A DNA stretch of 64,000 bases from Microcoleus vaginatus WJT46-NPBG5 (GCA_019359355.1 JAHHHM010000013.1:1-64000); one strand, 5' to 3'; shown: positions 1 to 9,228, numbered from the stretch's first letter. The notes: a model not told the origin generated them from the letters alone. Numbers and translations are program-made.

Positions 1-1
1 T

Positions 2-40
2 TTGGCAGAAATCATCGACGCTACAGAACAGTTCTTCTAG
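2..40 (+). CDS. 3' end of a CDS entering from the left edge (partial)
   Basis: An open frame from the left edge reads LAEIIDATEQFF and then stops at TAG (38-40). The composition looks like a natural amphipathic C-terminus, but only 12 codons are visible. The product cannot be named and chance openness cannot be excluded. The 41-232 stretch that follows holds no gene that I can see. Confidence 0.4.
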   Translation: MAEIIDATEQFF

Positions 41-232
41 ACTAAACATAGGGCAAGCAGAGGGATGAGAATTCAGCACTTTCAGCCTATCTGTTTTGCC
101 CCTCCCTTATCCCGAACTCACGTTAAATTAATATTTGGTAAAGTCACAACAGATTTCCCAACTCAATAAAAATGCGATGCCGGCAAAGGACATCGCAAAT
201 TCAGTAACGATAAATAATCGGAAGTCGAAAGA

Positions 233-2206
233 CTAGGGGCACAGACTCCACATCTTAATCGTGTCGTCAAAACTGCCACTAATTAGGGTTTGACCTTGGG
301 GACTGAAAGCGAGTTTCACCCAGGATGAATGTCCTTTTAAGGTGCCAACAAGACCGCCTGTACCCAACTGCCACAGCTTGATTGTGCCGTCCATATCGCC
401 ACTGGCGAGGGTTCGGCCATCGGGGCTGAAAGCAACTGATTGAATTTGATCGGAATGACCGATAAAGGTATTTACCAAGAGTCCACTGTCTAAATCCCAC
501 AGCTTGATGGTGTTGTCCCAACTGCCGGTGGCGAGGGTTGTACCATCTGGGCTGATGGCAACCGACCAAACAGCGTCTGAGTGACCTTTGAGGGTGTGGC
601 GCAGTTGTCCTGTGCGCCAATTCCACAGCTTAACCGTGTCATCAGAACTGCCACTGGCTAAAGTTTGGCCATCTGGGCTGAAGGCAACGGACTGAACTTC
701 TTCGGAGTGCCCCCGCAGGGTTCGCTGCTGGTTGCCGGCTCGCCAATTCCACAGTTTAATCGTGTTATCTTCACTGGCGCTGGCGAGGGTCTGGCCATCT
801 GGGCTGAAGGCGAGGGAGAAAATGGCTTCTGAGTGACCGTTCAAGGTGTCGCGCAGTTCGCCGGTGCGAAGATCCCAAATTTTGATGGTTTTATCTTCGC
901 TGCCCGTGGCGAGGGTCTGACCATCCGGGCTAATGGCAACAGTCCAAACGGCACCGAAGTGGCCGGCTAGAATGGTTTTTAGTTGGCCGGTGCCCAGATC
1001 CCACAGTTGAACGGTGCCATCATAACTGCCGGTGGCAAGGGTTTGGCCATCACCACTGACGGCGACTGACCAAAATGGGCCGCTATCAACGGCAAAAGTT
1101 CGCAGGGGTTGAATGTTACTGTCCAGACGGGGGGCTGAATAGCTCAAATCTGGCAGGGTAATGGGCATTTCCTGGGGATTATAAGCGGTGTGTGGCACCG
1201 GAGCCGGCACACGAGCGCTGAGGGTTGCCATCAAAATTGCGATCGCTGCACCGCCGATGGCACCTGCGGCTAACCGCGTTCTTTGAGGGGTTGCCGGCGA
1301 CACCAGTATCCAAGAATTCAGGTCTTTAAGGACTTGTGCGGCTGATTGGTAACGCTTTTTGGGGCTGCGTTCCAGCAGTTTGTCGAGGATTGCGCCTAGG
1401 TGCGGGTTCACCGGCGCACTTAAATAATCCCGCCACACCCAAGTTTCTGTTTTAATATCGAACAGATCAAAGGGAGATAGCTGAGTCAGCAGGTGAATGC
1501 AGGTAACGCCTAAGCTGTAGAGGTCGCTGCTGGGAGTGGCTTTGCCTTGGGTTTGTTCTGGGGCAATGTATTCGGCAGAACCGCTAACGCGTTTTTGCGC
1601 CGGCACAGTGGTGCCGGTTAGTGTGACATCGCTGTAATCGACTAAAATCAGCTTGCCATCAGGCCGGCGAATGATATTTTCTGGTTTAATATCACCGTGA
1701 ACGATTTGGTGGTTGTGCGCGAAGCTGAGCGCCGGCAGCACATCTTTCAACAATTCGCGGATTTGGTGTTCGCTGAAAGTGCCGGTGTCTGCGACTTCTA
1801 GGGCTAAGTTTTCCCCTTCTATATACTTTTTCACCAAATATTGATGGCCATCTTGCTCAAAAGATGCCCACAACTCAGGAATCAAAGGATGTTTGCCTAA
1901 TTCATCTAACTGTTTTGCGGTTTGGGAAAACATTTTTGAATGCCGGTGTTGTACTCCTTGCGCTAAGGATGAGGAAACACCGACATCTGTAATGTTTTCA
2001 CCAAAAAACTGCTTAATTACGCAGCGCGGTTGAGAAGGTTGATCTTGATCGACTGCGAGAAAGGTTCGCCCCTTAGCACCTTGGCCAAGGAGTTCTATGA
2101 TCTGGTAGCGATCTTTGAGCAGCAAATTTGCTCCGCAGCTCTGGCAAAAACCTGTACCATTATGATTCTGGGGATTCTGACAATCGGGATTGAGGCAATA
2201 ACTCAT
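233..2206 (-). CDS. Zinc-ribbon Ser/Thr protein kinase with C-terminal WD40 propeller
   Basis: A 657-residue Hanks-type kinase. The N-terminus has a four-Cys ribbon (CLNPDC...CQSCG) followed by a kinase domain at about 33-297: glycine loop LGQGAKGRTF, lysine in CVIKQF, catalytic loop HGDIKPENI, and APE-equivalent IAPEQ. Two positions are atypical: HGD replaces HRD, and DYS replaces DFG. The catalytic Asp, Asn and metal Asp are kept, so activity is plausible. One hydrophobic segment near 310-330 probably anchors it in the membrane. Residues 365-657 hold seven WD40 repeats (each ending KLWxL or similar), enough for one closed propeller. Such kinase/WD40 proteins are common in filamentous cyanobacteria; substrates are unknown. 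The start is ATG with no strong ribosome site. A paralogue lies at 11243-13375. Confidence 0.93.
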   Translation of the reverse strand: MSYCLNPDCQNPQNHNGTGFCQSCGANLLLKDRYQIIELLGQGAKGRTFLAVDQDQPSQPRCVIKQFFGENITDVGVSSSLAQGVQHRHSKMFSQTAKQLDELGKHPLIPELWASFEQDGHQYLVKKYIEGENLALEVADTGTFSEHQIRELLKDVLPALSFAHNHQIVHGDIKPENIIRRPDGKLILVDYSDVTLTGTTVPAQKRVSGSAEYIAPEQTQGKATPSSDLYSLGVTCIHLLTQLSPFDLFDIKTETWVWRDYLSAPVNPHLGAILDKLLERSPKKRYQSAAQVLKDLNSWILVSPATPQRTRLAAGAIGGAAIAILMATLSARVPAPVPHTAYNPQEMPITLPDLSYSAPRLDSNIQPLRTFAVDSGPFWSVAVSGDGQTLATGSYDGTVQLWDLGTGQLKTILAGHFGAVWTVAISPDGQTLATGSEDKTIKIWDLRTGELRDTLNGHSEAIFSLAFSPDGQTLASASEDNTIKLWNWRAGNQQRTLRGHSEEVQSVAFSPDGQTLASGSSDDTVKLWNWRTGQLRHTLKGHSDAVWSVAISPDGTTLATGSWDNTIKLWDLDSGLLVNTFIGHSDQIQSVAFSPDGRTLASGDMDGTIKLWQLGTGGLVGTLKGHSSWVKLAFSPQGQTLISGSFDDTIKMWSLCP

Positions 2207-2880
2207 ATCACAAAGGAATCATAGGACTGATATCTATAGTAAGTCTTCCACAGAATTTTCCGGGTTCCGGGAGCGAGCAGTCTGATAAAGAATCATTGAT
2301 GATTGACTCACTGATATTGCTGCCGATGGCTTGCCGGCATGATTTTAAGAGTAAAAAGTCAAAAAATGTTAGGAAAGTAACAAAAACATTCTTAATTATT
2401 ATTTTTTCTTCTTCATTATTCTTTATTTTCTTTTTTCGCCTCAAAGTTGTGCCGGTTAAAGGTGCTAAGTGTCAATCAGTTTAAATTCTAAATTTAATCT
2501 TTCCTAAGACACTTGACGTTTGGGTAGTGATTACGTTAGTAGAAAATTAATTTAGAATCAGCCGGACTTAATGCCGGTACTCAGCCAGAGTTTGAATCGT
2601 TTCAGAATTTAATTCTGCTATCCTTCGCGCCGGCAGGCTAGCAAGAGAGTTTGATTGCGACAGAAGAGATGAGCAGATGGGCAAATGTAGGTTGGGTTGA
2701 CCCCCTGCGTTTCACTTCACCCAACATCTCCACTACTTGCCGGTGTTAAGTTTCACGGGGGTTTCCCCAAATTACCCATCTGTTGCATTCTTGTTTACAG
2801 TTGGTATTAAATTACTTGCTCTGAAGAGCAAGGCAACCTAGCTTGTCCCAACCTATTAAACATTAAAGAAGAATTATTTC
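2207..2880. other. Intergenic region, no gene seen
   Basis: This 674-base gap separates two minus-strand genes. The middle (about 2380-2440) is a pyrimidine-rich, AT-rich stretch. Short open frames on both strands have no protein-like composition. A cyanobacterial-type small repeat lies at 2686-2729. Confidence 0.6.
2686..2729. repeat. Small dispersed inverted repeat (GTAGGTTGGGT family)
   Basis: TGTAGGTTGGGTTGA is followed after about 12 bases by TTCACCCAACAT, an imperfect inverted repeat. Similar GTAGGTTGGGT...ACCCAAC elements are widespread in cyanobacterial intergenic DNA. A more degenerate relative lies at about 25876-25962. Confidence 0.55.
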
Positions 2881-5247
2881 CTAAGCTAAGCTATATTTTT
2901 GACCAATTTCTCGAAGCAATTTAGTCAAAGTTTCCCTGCCAGCTTCATCATATAACATATCTACTAGCTCTTTCAACTTAGACAAGTCCTTCTTATACTG
3001 CTCGTCAGATAGCTGTGACATTAATTGAGAGGAGAAAAAGCTTCCTAAATCAGGTTCATGAGATAAGATATCTACTACCTCTTTCAACTTAGACACGTTC
3101 TGATTGGATTTTTTGTCAGATAAAATATTTACGGCATTTTTTAATGCATACAATTTATTTTTGTTCTCATTAGACACAAGTTCACTTAATTTCTTGTCAT
3201 CAGAGGTGATAGCTACTAGCTCTTGCAACTTAGACAAATTCGTCGCGTACTTCTCGTCCAATAAAATATCAACTACCTTTTTCAACTTAGATAAATCCTT
3301 CTGCTGCTTATCCTCAGAGAGCATTGCGGCGAGTTTTGTTTCCGTCTCGAAAAATCTTGCTAAGTCTTTGTACTCGCTTGAATTGTTTGTCCAGACAAGC
3401 CTTCCGTCAGTAAAAACAACGCCCGTCTTGCCCCAGAACCCACTGGTGTCTATCAAAGCAATTACCTTTTCATCAGAATTAACAGATAGCCATGCCGATA
3501 GAGCACTTGACAGCCTATCCAAGGGAATATGAGGAGCAGAAAAGGCATTTTGAAAGCTGTATTTCTCAGGTACGCTCTTTTGAAAAAATTCTCCCAAATA
3601 ACCTGGAATTGTCTCTTCAGTATAGGTGTAGGTTCGAGTTTCCAACTGGCTCAGCACCGACTGATCACGTTTCTTTCCGCCTTTGAGAAACGACCAAATC
3701 AAAAATGCTGTCCCCGATGCTACAAGAGCAGCACCACCAGTCATCACACTCAGTCCACCAATAGCCGAGATAGTAGCCGAGATAGCAGCAGCACCAGACA
3801 ATGTGCCCGTCACTCCCAACGTACTTGCAGCAGTCCAAGCAGCTAAAACGGTGGCAGCACCGGCTATCGTTCCTGTACCTACAGCAATTCCCAGATTTTT
3901 TTGGTCTTCACTGTCCATTTGTGAGACTAAAGCAATAGAGAGTATTCCTGCAGCTCCAATCAGTGCTGCTCCTCCCGTTGCGACGGCTAACCCACCTAGC
4001 ATTCCCAAACCACCTGAAGCTACAGAACCACCGCCTAAAACGGCTAAAGTCGCGTTTGTTGCAGCTGCTCCAGACAAACTGCTAATACTGACACCCGTTG
4101 CTGTTTCTGCTCCAAGTGTACTCAGCACTCTCGTAGCTTGTGGAACAATTGCTGCCCCTTTGTCTTTAGCATCTGTCAGTTGATCTTGAAATGCTTGAGC
4201 AGTTTGTACAAAAGCATCTGTTTTTTCAGCAGTAGCAACTTTATTCTCTAAATCTTGTTTCCTGGCTATTGAGTAAACAGCTTTAGCATTTTCGGAAATT
4301 TGAGCCTTGCTGATGAAAGAGTCTAACGACTTCAAAGTTGCTGTATCTTCTACTGTCTTACCATCGCGCACCTGTTGATAAGTTGATAGGTAATTGGCTT
4401 TTTCTTCAGCGGCTAACTTCTGATTTTCATTAATCAGTTTTACAAGAATAAAGTCAACTGTTAATGCTCTTGATTTGGCACTAGCTAAAGAGTAAGTCTG
4501 CTTGAGTTCTAAGGGCAATGCTGAGCTTGCTACTATTGTGTCAATATCGGTGAGGGCCTTAAAGTCAGGAACGGGTTCGCCAGCGCGGACGTATGCGTAA
4601 GTTCCTTGGAGCAGTTTCTTCTCTGCATCAGTTAGTTCAGATTTAGCTAGCGCAGATTCAATGGCAGTGTGAATTTCGAGAAGACGGGAGTTAGTACTAG
4701 CGATCTGATAACGCTCTTGAATTTTACCTTCAAGTTTTGAGGACAATATGACATAATCCAGGAAATCCAAAGCGATGAGATCGCTTATATTCTCAGCTTC
4801 CTCTATTTGCTCATATACAAATTTGCATTTAGCTTTGCTTGCTTCTTCAACAAATTGTGTATTTTTATCAATTTCTTGATAAATTTGGTCAGCGAGTCTA
4901 ACTTCGCGATCATATAAGGTATGCAGAGTAACAATAATATCTTTACCGGCTTGTCCTTGGCCGGCAAGTTTAATTTCTTGGTTGTCTTGCGCTCTAGAGG
5001 GAATTGGGGCAGAGCAAGTAGCGCCTGATCGCAAGGTAAATGTTGCCTGTCCTCCCTTCCTGGCGGTTGTTAAAGGAATAAAAATATGATACTTCTCTAA
5101 TGTAGAAATATTGTTAGCTAATTCTCCATTGTCAGCCCTAGCAATCGCTGGATTAATCAAGTCTTTTGTGAACAAACTTAAAGTACCTAAAGCCAGACCA
5201 CTGAGAAAATTACGCCGGCTTAACGTAAAAATACTTACTTTAGACAT
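2881..5247 (-). CDS. Tat-signal protein with Gly/Ala-rich membrane module and C-terminal SKLKxVVDIL repeats; function unknown
   Basis: A 788-residue protein I do not recognise. The N-terminus has a twin-arginine signal (SRRNFLSGLALGTL, residues 10-23) with an ARA-like cleavage site near 37. Residues about 40-370 are mostly charged helix with possible coiled coil. Residues about 375-520 form Gly/Ala-rich hydrophobic stretches (GGGSVASGGLGMLGGLAVATGG and similar), suggesting paired membrane hairpins with glycine packing. Around 592-622, VIALIDTSGFWGKTGVVFTDGRLVW resembles the short bacterial PH-like fold that often reads GxVxTDxxLxW. The last 145 residues repeat a helix of the form LSKLKxVVDILxDE at least four times. 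CCGGC tags are sparse compared with neighbouring genes, hinting at a mobile history. The role could be envelope-associated or toxin-like; this is only inference. Confidence 0.85.
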   Translation of the reverse strand: MSKVSIFTLSRRNFLSGLALGTLSLFTKDLINPAIARADNGELANNISTLEKYHIFIPLTTARKGGQATFTLRSGATCSAPIPSRAQDNQEIKLAGQGQAGKDIIVTLHTLYDREVRLADQIYQEIDKNTQFVEEASKAKCKFVYEQIEEAENISDLIALDFLDYVILSSKLEGKIQERYQIASTNSRLLEIHTAIESALAKSELTDAEKKLLQGTYAYVRAGEPVPDFKALTDIDTIVASSALPLELKQTYSLASAKSRALTVDFILVKLINENQKLAAEEKANYLSTYQQVRDGKTVEDTATLKSLDSFISKAQISENAKAVYSIARKQDLENKVATAEKTDAFVQTAQAFQDQLTDAKDKGAAIVPQATRVLSTLGAETATGVSISSLSGAAATNATLAVLGGGSVASGGLGMLGGLAVATGGAALIGAAGILSIALVSQMDSEDQKNLGIAVGTGTIAGAATVLAAWTAASTLGVTGTLSGAAAISATISAIGGLSVMTGGAALVASGTAFLIWSFLKGGKKRDQSVLSQLETRTYTYTEETIPGYLGEFFQKSVPEKYSFQNAFSAPHIPLDRLSSALSAWLSVNSDEKVIALIDTSGFWGKTGVVFTDGRLVWTNNSSEYKDLARFFETETKLAAMLSEDKQQKDLSKLKKVVDILLDEKYATNLSKLQELVAITSDDKKLSELVSNENKNKLYALKNAVNILSDKKSNQNVSKLKEVVDILSHEPDLGSFFSSQLMSQLSDEQYKKDLSKLKELVDMLYDEAGRETLTKLLREIGQKYSLA

Positions 5248-5849
5248 GAATGCTCTCTGGAATAGTTGTGTCGTGAAGGAAAAGCGGAAACAAAATCAGG
5301 AAATTCGAGTTCCACTCTATCAACGCTGATCAGGTTCGTCAATTGCAGATCAAATTCAAAACCAATTTATGTAAGAAATCTTTACGTTATGGTGTTGCAG
5401 GGTTCTTTAATGTTTCGACTGCCGGCTCTTGTCGATAAATTTATAACTTTTTATTTTTCGATAAAGCAAGCAAGCAAACTAAACAATTTTTGTTTTCCAA
5501 GTGTTCTTTCATCTTGGCTTGCAAGCAAGAATCTTGAATTTTGATAAAAAAATTTACATTGAAGGATAGAAGAATCCAGAAGCAAAGAACAGCGGATGAC
5601 GTGTTAATTACGGATCAATAAATAAAACCGGCTTCTGTTTGCGCTTAAAGAAGAGTTAGTTTATTCTTCCAGTTCACTGTTGTACGCGAATTGTTGCGAG
5701 TCAACTGCTGCTGCGATTTGGGAAACTGACCGATGTCAATCAAAATTTATAAAAAATTACATATCTAAAAAGCTTTCACCGGCACTGAAATCAAGTGTAC
5801 CGGCTTGCTTCTTTAATACTGCAATCTCCTAATGGCTAAACCCTTACGC
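5248..5849. other. Intergenic region, no gene seen
   Basis: About 600 bases upstream of the Tat-signal gene. It is AT-rich, with A/T runs at 5440-5550 and 5735-5765 and AAGCAAGC-like simple repeats near 5465-5525. No convincing reading frame or RNA structure was found. Confidence 0.55.
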
Positions 5850-6074
5850 CTACAGGACGGTGGCCATTTCCTGGCAAGGCTGGTGTGATCCGCTTAATTC
5901 GCGAGACAGTTGCTTCACACGTCCAGAGATGACAGCATGCTGTAACAGCATAAAGGCATTGAGGTCTTCTAAATCGTATTTGCTGGCTAACAGATGCCGT
6001 AGCTCATCTTCTGCTTCCACAGCCAGATAACCAGTCTTCAAAGCTTGTTGAACCACTTCACGAATCAGAACCAT
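5850..6074 (-). CDS. Small conserved cyanobacterial protein, function unknown
   Basis: A 74-residue acidic, helical protein beginning MVLIREVVQQALKTGYL and containing YDLEDLNAFMLLQHA. From memory this matches a short hypothetical family confined to cyanobacteria, usually 65-75 residues and often found several times per genome. It has no signal peptide, membrane segment or metal motif. It is probably monocistronic, with the Rrf2 gene 264 bases upstream on the same strand. An overlapping 71-codon frame at 6065-6280 is not credible as its partner. No role can be assigned. Confidence 0.75.
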   Translation of the reverse strand: MVLIREVVQQALKTGYLAVEAEDELRHLLASKYDLEDLNAFMLLQHAVISGRVKQLSRELSGSHQPCQEMATVL

Positions 6075-6338
6075 AATCGCGCCTCACCATTTGCTCGCTT
6101 GCTATAGGCAGTATCTGACCTTTCCTGAGGCCGCTTGGTGACGCAAATTGCTTGATCTTGTGATGTTTCAAGAACTTTTGGGTGACGGCTCAATGCGGTT
6201 TGTAGTGACGCCTTAGAGCACTTTTTGTGACCGGCTGAGGGGGTGGGTATGACACAGATCACCAAACCGGCAGCAATCAATTTTAATTAAAGCGAGAAGG
6301 ATTGATAGGAAAGATGAAGATAGCTACAGGTTGCCGGC

Positions 6339-6782
6339 TTAAATAACAAAGCTGGCTTCTTCTCCTTGGGCTGCTTGCCAACTGCGAGCGTCATAATAAA
6401 GGTCTTCTAGGGAAATGCTGTAGAGTGCTTCTTTGAGTTTTTGGTGCAGCCGATTCCACACTGTATAAGTCACCCAATCTTCGGCTTGTTCTGTGTCGGG
6501 AGAGTGGTGAGGTAGCGGTTCGATGGTTTCTCCCACGGCTTCAAGAATTTGTCCCAGACTGATGTGCGCCGGCGGTTTGGCAAGCTGATAGCCACCTTGA
6601 ACACCGCGCACAGATTCAACCAAGCCGGCTTTCCGCATCTCTATTAACAGTTTTTCTAAATAAGGTGCCGGTAAATCTTGTCGCTGTGAGATGGCTTTTA
6701 CAGAGGCAGGGCCAAAGTTGGGTTGCAGACTTAAATCCAACAGTGCTTTGACGCTGTAGTGTCCGCGAGTGGTTAGTTTCAT
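6339..6782 (-). CDS. Rrf2-family transcriptional regulator
   Basis: A 147-residue Rrf2-type winged-helix protein. The DNA-binding half is clear: MKLTTRGHYSVKALLDL at the start, then LPAPYLEKLLIEMRKAGLVESVRGVQGGYQLAK, the recognition helix and wing, at about 37-69. Family members such as IscR and NsrR bind an Fe-S cluster through three Cys between roughly residues 90 and 105. This protein has no Cys at all, so it cannot sense in that way. Cluster-free Rrf2 proteins of this length are known in cyanobacteria; Synechocystis Slr0846, which affects psaAB expression, is the nearest that I recall. The ATG start matches the family N-terminus exactly. Confidence 0.93.
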   Translation of the reverse strand: MKLTTRGHYSVKALLDLSLQPNFGPASVKAISQRQDLPAPYLEKLLIEMRKAGLVESVRGVQGGYQLAKPPAHISLGQILEAVGETIEPLPHHSPDTEQAEDWVTYTVWNRLHQKLKEALYSISLEDLYYDARSWQAAQGEEASFVI

Positions 6783-7553
6783 TGCCGGTAGTTATTCATC
6801 GACCGCTTCAAACTTTCCCTACAGCATACGTGAGTTCGACAAAAGTGTAGCAACAGGAATCAGTTTGGGGTAACGCGTAATTCTCCCAAGGGTGAGTAGC
6901 GGGTAACGGTTCTTTACTTATCCCTCAGTATTTCTTCTGTGTCACTTCTAATATATAGAGTGATGTCAGTCGATCTCTATCCCCGGCTCTCTGTTCAGCC
7001 ATAGAAGTCGAAGCTATTCCTTTGCACTTTTATCAATTAAATGTCACTAAGGCTATCCCTCTTTGGAGGTAAGTATTTGCTTGAGGAGCGGTAAATTTCC
7101 TGTAACATTCAGTTTTTTAGAAGCGATAAGTCAGTGTGGAAAACCAGCTCGTTGTCCGCACTGAAAGACTCCTAGGCTTTTTTGTTACGACCACAGACAC
7201 TTTAATCCTCCTGTTGCCGGCAGCCGACTGAATGATAGCCGGTTCTAGATTTATTCCCGATGAGCTGTTAACCATCTTTTCTTATCTTTAGTTTTTTTAA
7301 AATAGACCGCTTACAGAAGGCTAGCTATACCGGCATACCACTTAGCCACACAGACTAGAGATAGTTTGGGCTTTGCCCGTACTCAGCCGTAAAGATTGCC
7401 TCCTAACCGCTTCCGGGTAGCGGATGAACCCCTGACTCATGAATTTGTAATATAGTGTCACAAGCTGACATAAAGCTCTAGTTTATTTTTCTACCAAATG
7501 TCAGCTAATATAGAATTCTGTACACCTCTCGTTTATGATTTAGAGAAAAGTAG
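6783..7553. other. Long promoter/leader region between Rrf2 gene and cyAbrB gene
   Basis: A 771-base gap that serves as the divergent upstream region for the Rrf2 gene (minus) and cyAbrB (plus). It contains no convincing ORF. Two hairpins can be drawn: 7132-7163, followed by a T6 run, and 7407-7423. The length and structure suggest a long 5' leader or an unannotated small RNA. Confidence 0.5.
7132..7183 (+). terminator. Possible terminator or small-RNA 3' end
   Basis: CAGTGTGG (7132-7139) pairs with CCGCACTG (7156-7163), giving 8 bp with one G-T wobble. A T6 run (7178-7183) follows 14 bases later. The gap between stem and T-run is long for a classic terminator, so this is tentative. Confidence 0.3.
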
Positions 7554-7946
7554 ATGAGCAAAAAGAAAAAAATAGAACCCCTAACGGGCGAAGGGCTTCT
7601 CCAGAGAGTTAAAGACCTGGAAAACCTAAGTAAGGAAGAAAAAGCCAAGGCTTGCGGCTACTACACCGTTACAAAAAATGGTGTGGAACGTGTCAATATG
7701 ATGAAATTCCTTAATGCTCTGATTGATGCTGAGGGAATCGAATTAGATGGCAAGCAAAACGGCAATGGACGTGGCGGACGCAGTGCTAGCTACCGGATTA
7801 GTGTGCAGTCTAATGGGAACTTGCTGATTGGTGCCGCTTACACCAAACAGATGGAACTCCAACCGGGAGATGAATTTGAAATTTCCTTGGGACGCAAACA
7901 TATTCATCTGAAACAACTTGACTCGGAGCAAGAGGAAGCAGCCTGA
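7554..7946 (+). CDS. AbrB-family transcriptional regulator (cyAbrB, probably the CalA/cyAbrB1 type)
   Basis: A 130-residue cyanobacterial AbrB-like DNA-binding protein. The AbrB fold lies in the C-terminal half, unlike Bacillus AbrB: YRISVQSNGNLLIGAAY, then LQPGDEFEISLGRKHIHLKQL at about 96-117. The N-terminus MSKKKKIEPLTGEGLLQRVKDL and the block GYYTVTKNGVERVNMMKFLNAL are family hallmarks. cyAbrB proteins act globally on carbon/nitrogen balance, hydrogenase and photosynthesis genes. Wording such as MMKFLNALIDAEGIELDG points to the CalA (cyAbrB1) branch rather than cyAbrB2, but I cannot confirm that by alignment. A purine-rich AGAGAAAAG precedes the ATG. A long untranslated leader is likely. 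Confidence 0.93.
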   Translation: MSKKKKIEPLTGEGLLQRVKDLENLSKEEKAKACGYYTVTKNGVERVNMMKFLNALIDAEGIELDGKQNGNGRGGRSASYRISVQSNGNLLIGAAYTKQMELQPGDEFEISLGRKHIHLKQLDSEQEEAA

Positions 7947-8279
7947 GCTGCGTAGGTTGCTAAGCGCGAACAGGTGTACTATACCTAACCCTTAAGTGCC
8001 TCAGCTAAGCGTTAAGTTAATGATTGATGGCAGTGGTCTTTGATTTACCATTGCCAGCTTTCTTTGGCCGGCTGTTGAAGCCAAGCTGTATTCTTGATCA
8101 CCGTGATGTCTTTGATCTTTCTCTCGGTGCCGGCTAAGTTGGAAAAAACCTACAGCCAGAAGCAAGCTAAACCCGGCTCATACACAACCCTTTTTTCGTG
8201 CCGGTATCAGCTGATTTGTCTGCTGTCTCCGAGTCCAATCTCGCACCAAGCGCACTGATGACAAATTTGTTGCTAATAG

Positions 8280-8320
8280 TAAACCCCCATCCAACCGGCG
8301 GCGGTGTCGATGGGGGTTTA
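8280..8320. terminator. Strong 12-bp hairpin between convergent cyAbrB and dps
   Basis: TAAACCCCCATC (8280-8291) pairs perfectly with GATGGGGGTTTA (8309-8320). The loop can pair further (ACCG 8294-8297 with CGGT 8302-8305). A-rich and T-rich stem ends would suit termination in either direction, but no long T-run follows. It sits about 100 bases past the dps stop and 335 past cyAbrB. Confidence 0.6.
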
Positions 8321-8418
8321 ATAATATCAATTGCTGAAAGAAATGCAGGTAGGCTTGGCATCTGTCGCCGTCTGGATCTTTTAACGGTGATTGACTTGAA
8401 ACAAGATCCAGCGAGTAT

Positions 8419-8955
8419 TTAGCGGAACACCACCAAGGTATCAGGGGCGAGGAAGTGGGCCAGATGGTAAGCCCGTTCTTCGGTTTTCAGCAAGATTGTT
8501 TCATACAAATAGCGGGTGGCGCGATCACCCAAACTTTCTGCTTGACCGGCTTGTCGGCGGATCAGCCCGATCATGGCTTGCTCAGCTTCTAAGTTATGTT
8601 GCACCATCTGGCGACAGGTGTATACGCCATCCGGTTCTGGAGTGAAGCAGCATAACTCCGCAAGTTTGCTAAAGCTGGCTGCCGGTATTCCCCCCAAGCC
8701 ATTCAAGCGTTCACCAAGCTCATGAACGTGCTCTTGAACTTCCTCGTAGCTTTCCTGGAAGAAGTTGTGCAGAGAATAGAACTCCGCACCCTCTACGACA
8801 AAATGATGCTTTTGATATTGCAAGTAAAGCGCTTGAAAACTCGCCAAGACGCCGTTCATCCCTTCACAGACTGGCGCTGTTACGGAATGCTCAAGCAAAA
8901 CCACATTCTCTGCCATGTGGCCGAAGGGACGCAATGCACTCTGAGTTTCAGCCAT
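8419..8955 (-). CDS. dps: Dps-family ferritin-like protein (DNA-binding/iron storage)
   Basis: A 178-residue Dps mini-ferritin. Such proteins form dodecamers that oxidise Fe(II) with hydrogen peroxide and protect DNA. The intersubunit ferroxidase motif is visible at about 49-73: [20 protein letters not shown], then [16 protein letters not shown], with the expected His/Asp/Glu pattern. The C-terminal helix block is [24 protein letters not shown]. Length is normal for cyanobacterial Dps. A good Shine-Dalgarno GAGGAG lies 8 bases before the ATG. It is transcribed divergently from an iron-related gene pair, and a Fur/PerR-like palindrome at 9113-9127 lies between the two starts. Confidence 0.93.
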   Translation of the reverse strand: MAETQSALRPFGHMAENVVLLEHSVTAPVCEGMNGVLASFQALYLQYQKHHFVVEGAEFYSLHNFFQESYEEVQEHVHELGERLNGLGGIPAASFSKLAELCCFTPEPDGVYTCRQMVQHNLEAEQAMIGLIRRQAGQAESLGDRATRYLYETILLKTEERAYHLAHFLAPDTLVVFR

Positions 8956-9112
8956 TGTTGTGTTCTCCTCTCATTAAGCAGTGCTTTTTGCTAACGGACA
9001 CAGTCTAACACCCCCAATCTGGGATTCCAATGTCATTTGAGGCGCTAGATTTGCAATAAGCTGCTGTAGCTGACAGCTCTTGCCAGGATGGAAAATTTTT
9101 TGAGAAAACTAT

Positions 9113-9127
9113 TGAGAATTATTCGCA
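9113..9127. promoter_or_regulatory. Candidate Fur/PerR box
   Basis: TGAGAAT-T-ATTCGCA is a 7-1-7 inverted repeat with 6 of 7 positions symmetric, close to the Fur/PerR consensus layout. It lies 158 bases upstream of the dps ATG and 102 bases upstream of the 9229 gene, so it could serve either promoter. The assignment is by eye only. Confidence 0.4.
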
Positions 9128-9228
9128 CTTGTTTTATGCTGGTAACAACGCCAGAGCCTCTGGGGATCTCCCGGAATGGGTGGAGAAGTGCCAGAGAGAA
9201 TAAGTGCAAATAAGTTTCATTTGAAAAA

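Noticed and set aside
1236-1244. HIP1 octamers (GCGATCGC), for example here
   Set aside because: These are the normal cyanobacterial iterated palindrome and occur at modest density; they are not a finding by themselves.
3683-4183. 166-codon plus-strand frame inside the Tat-signal gene
   Set aside because: A Pro/Ala-rich shadow of the Gly/Ala-rich coding strand.
6065-6280. 71-codon minus-strand frame overlapping the small conserved gene
   Set aside because: It overlaps a better gene, has no ribosome site, and its composition is not protein-like.
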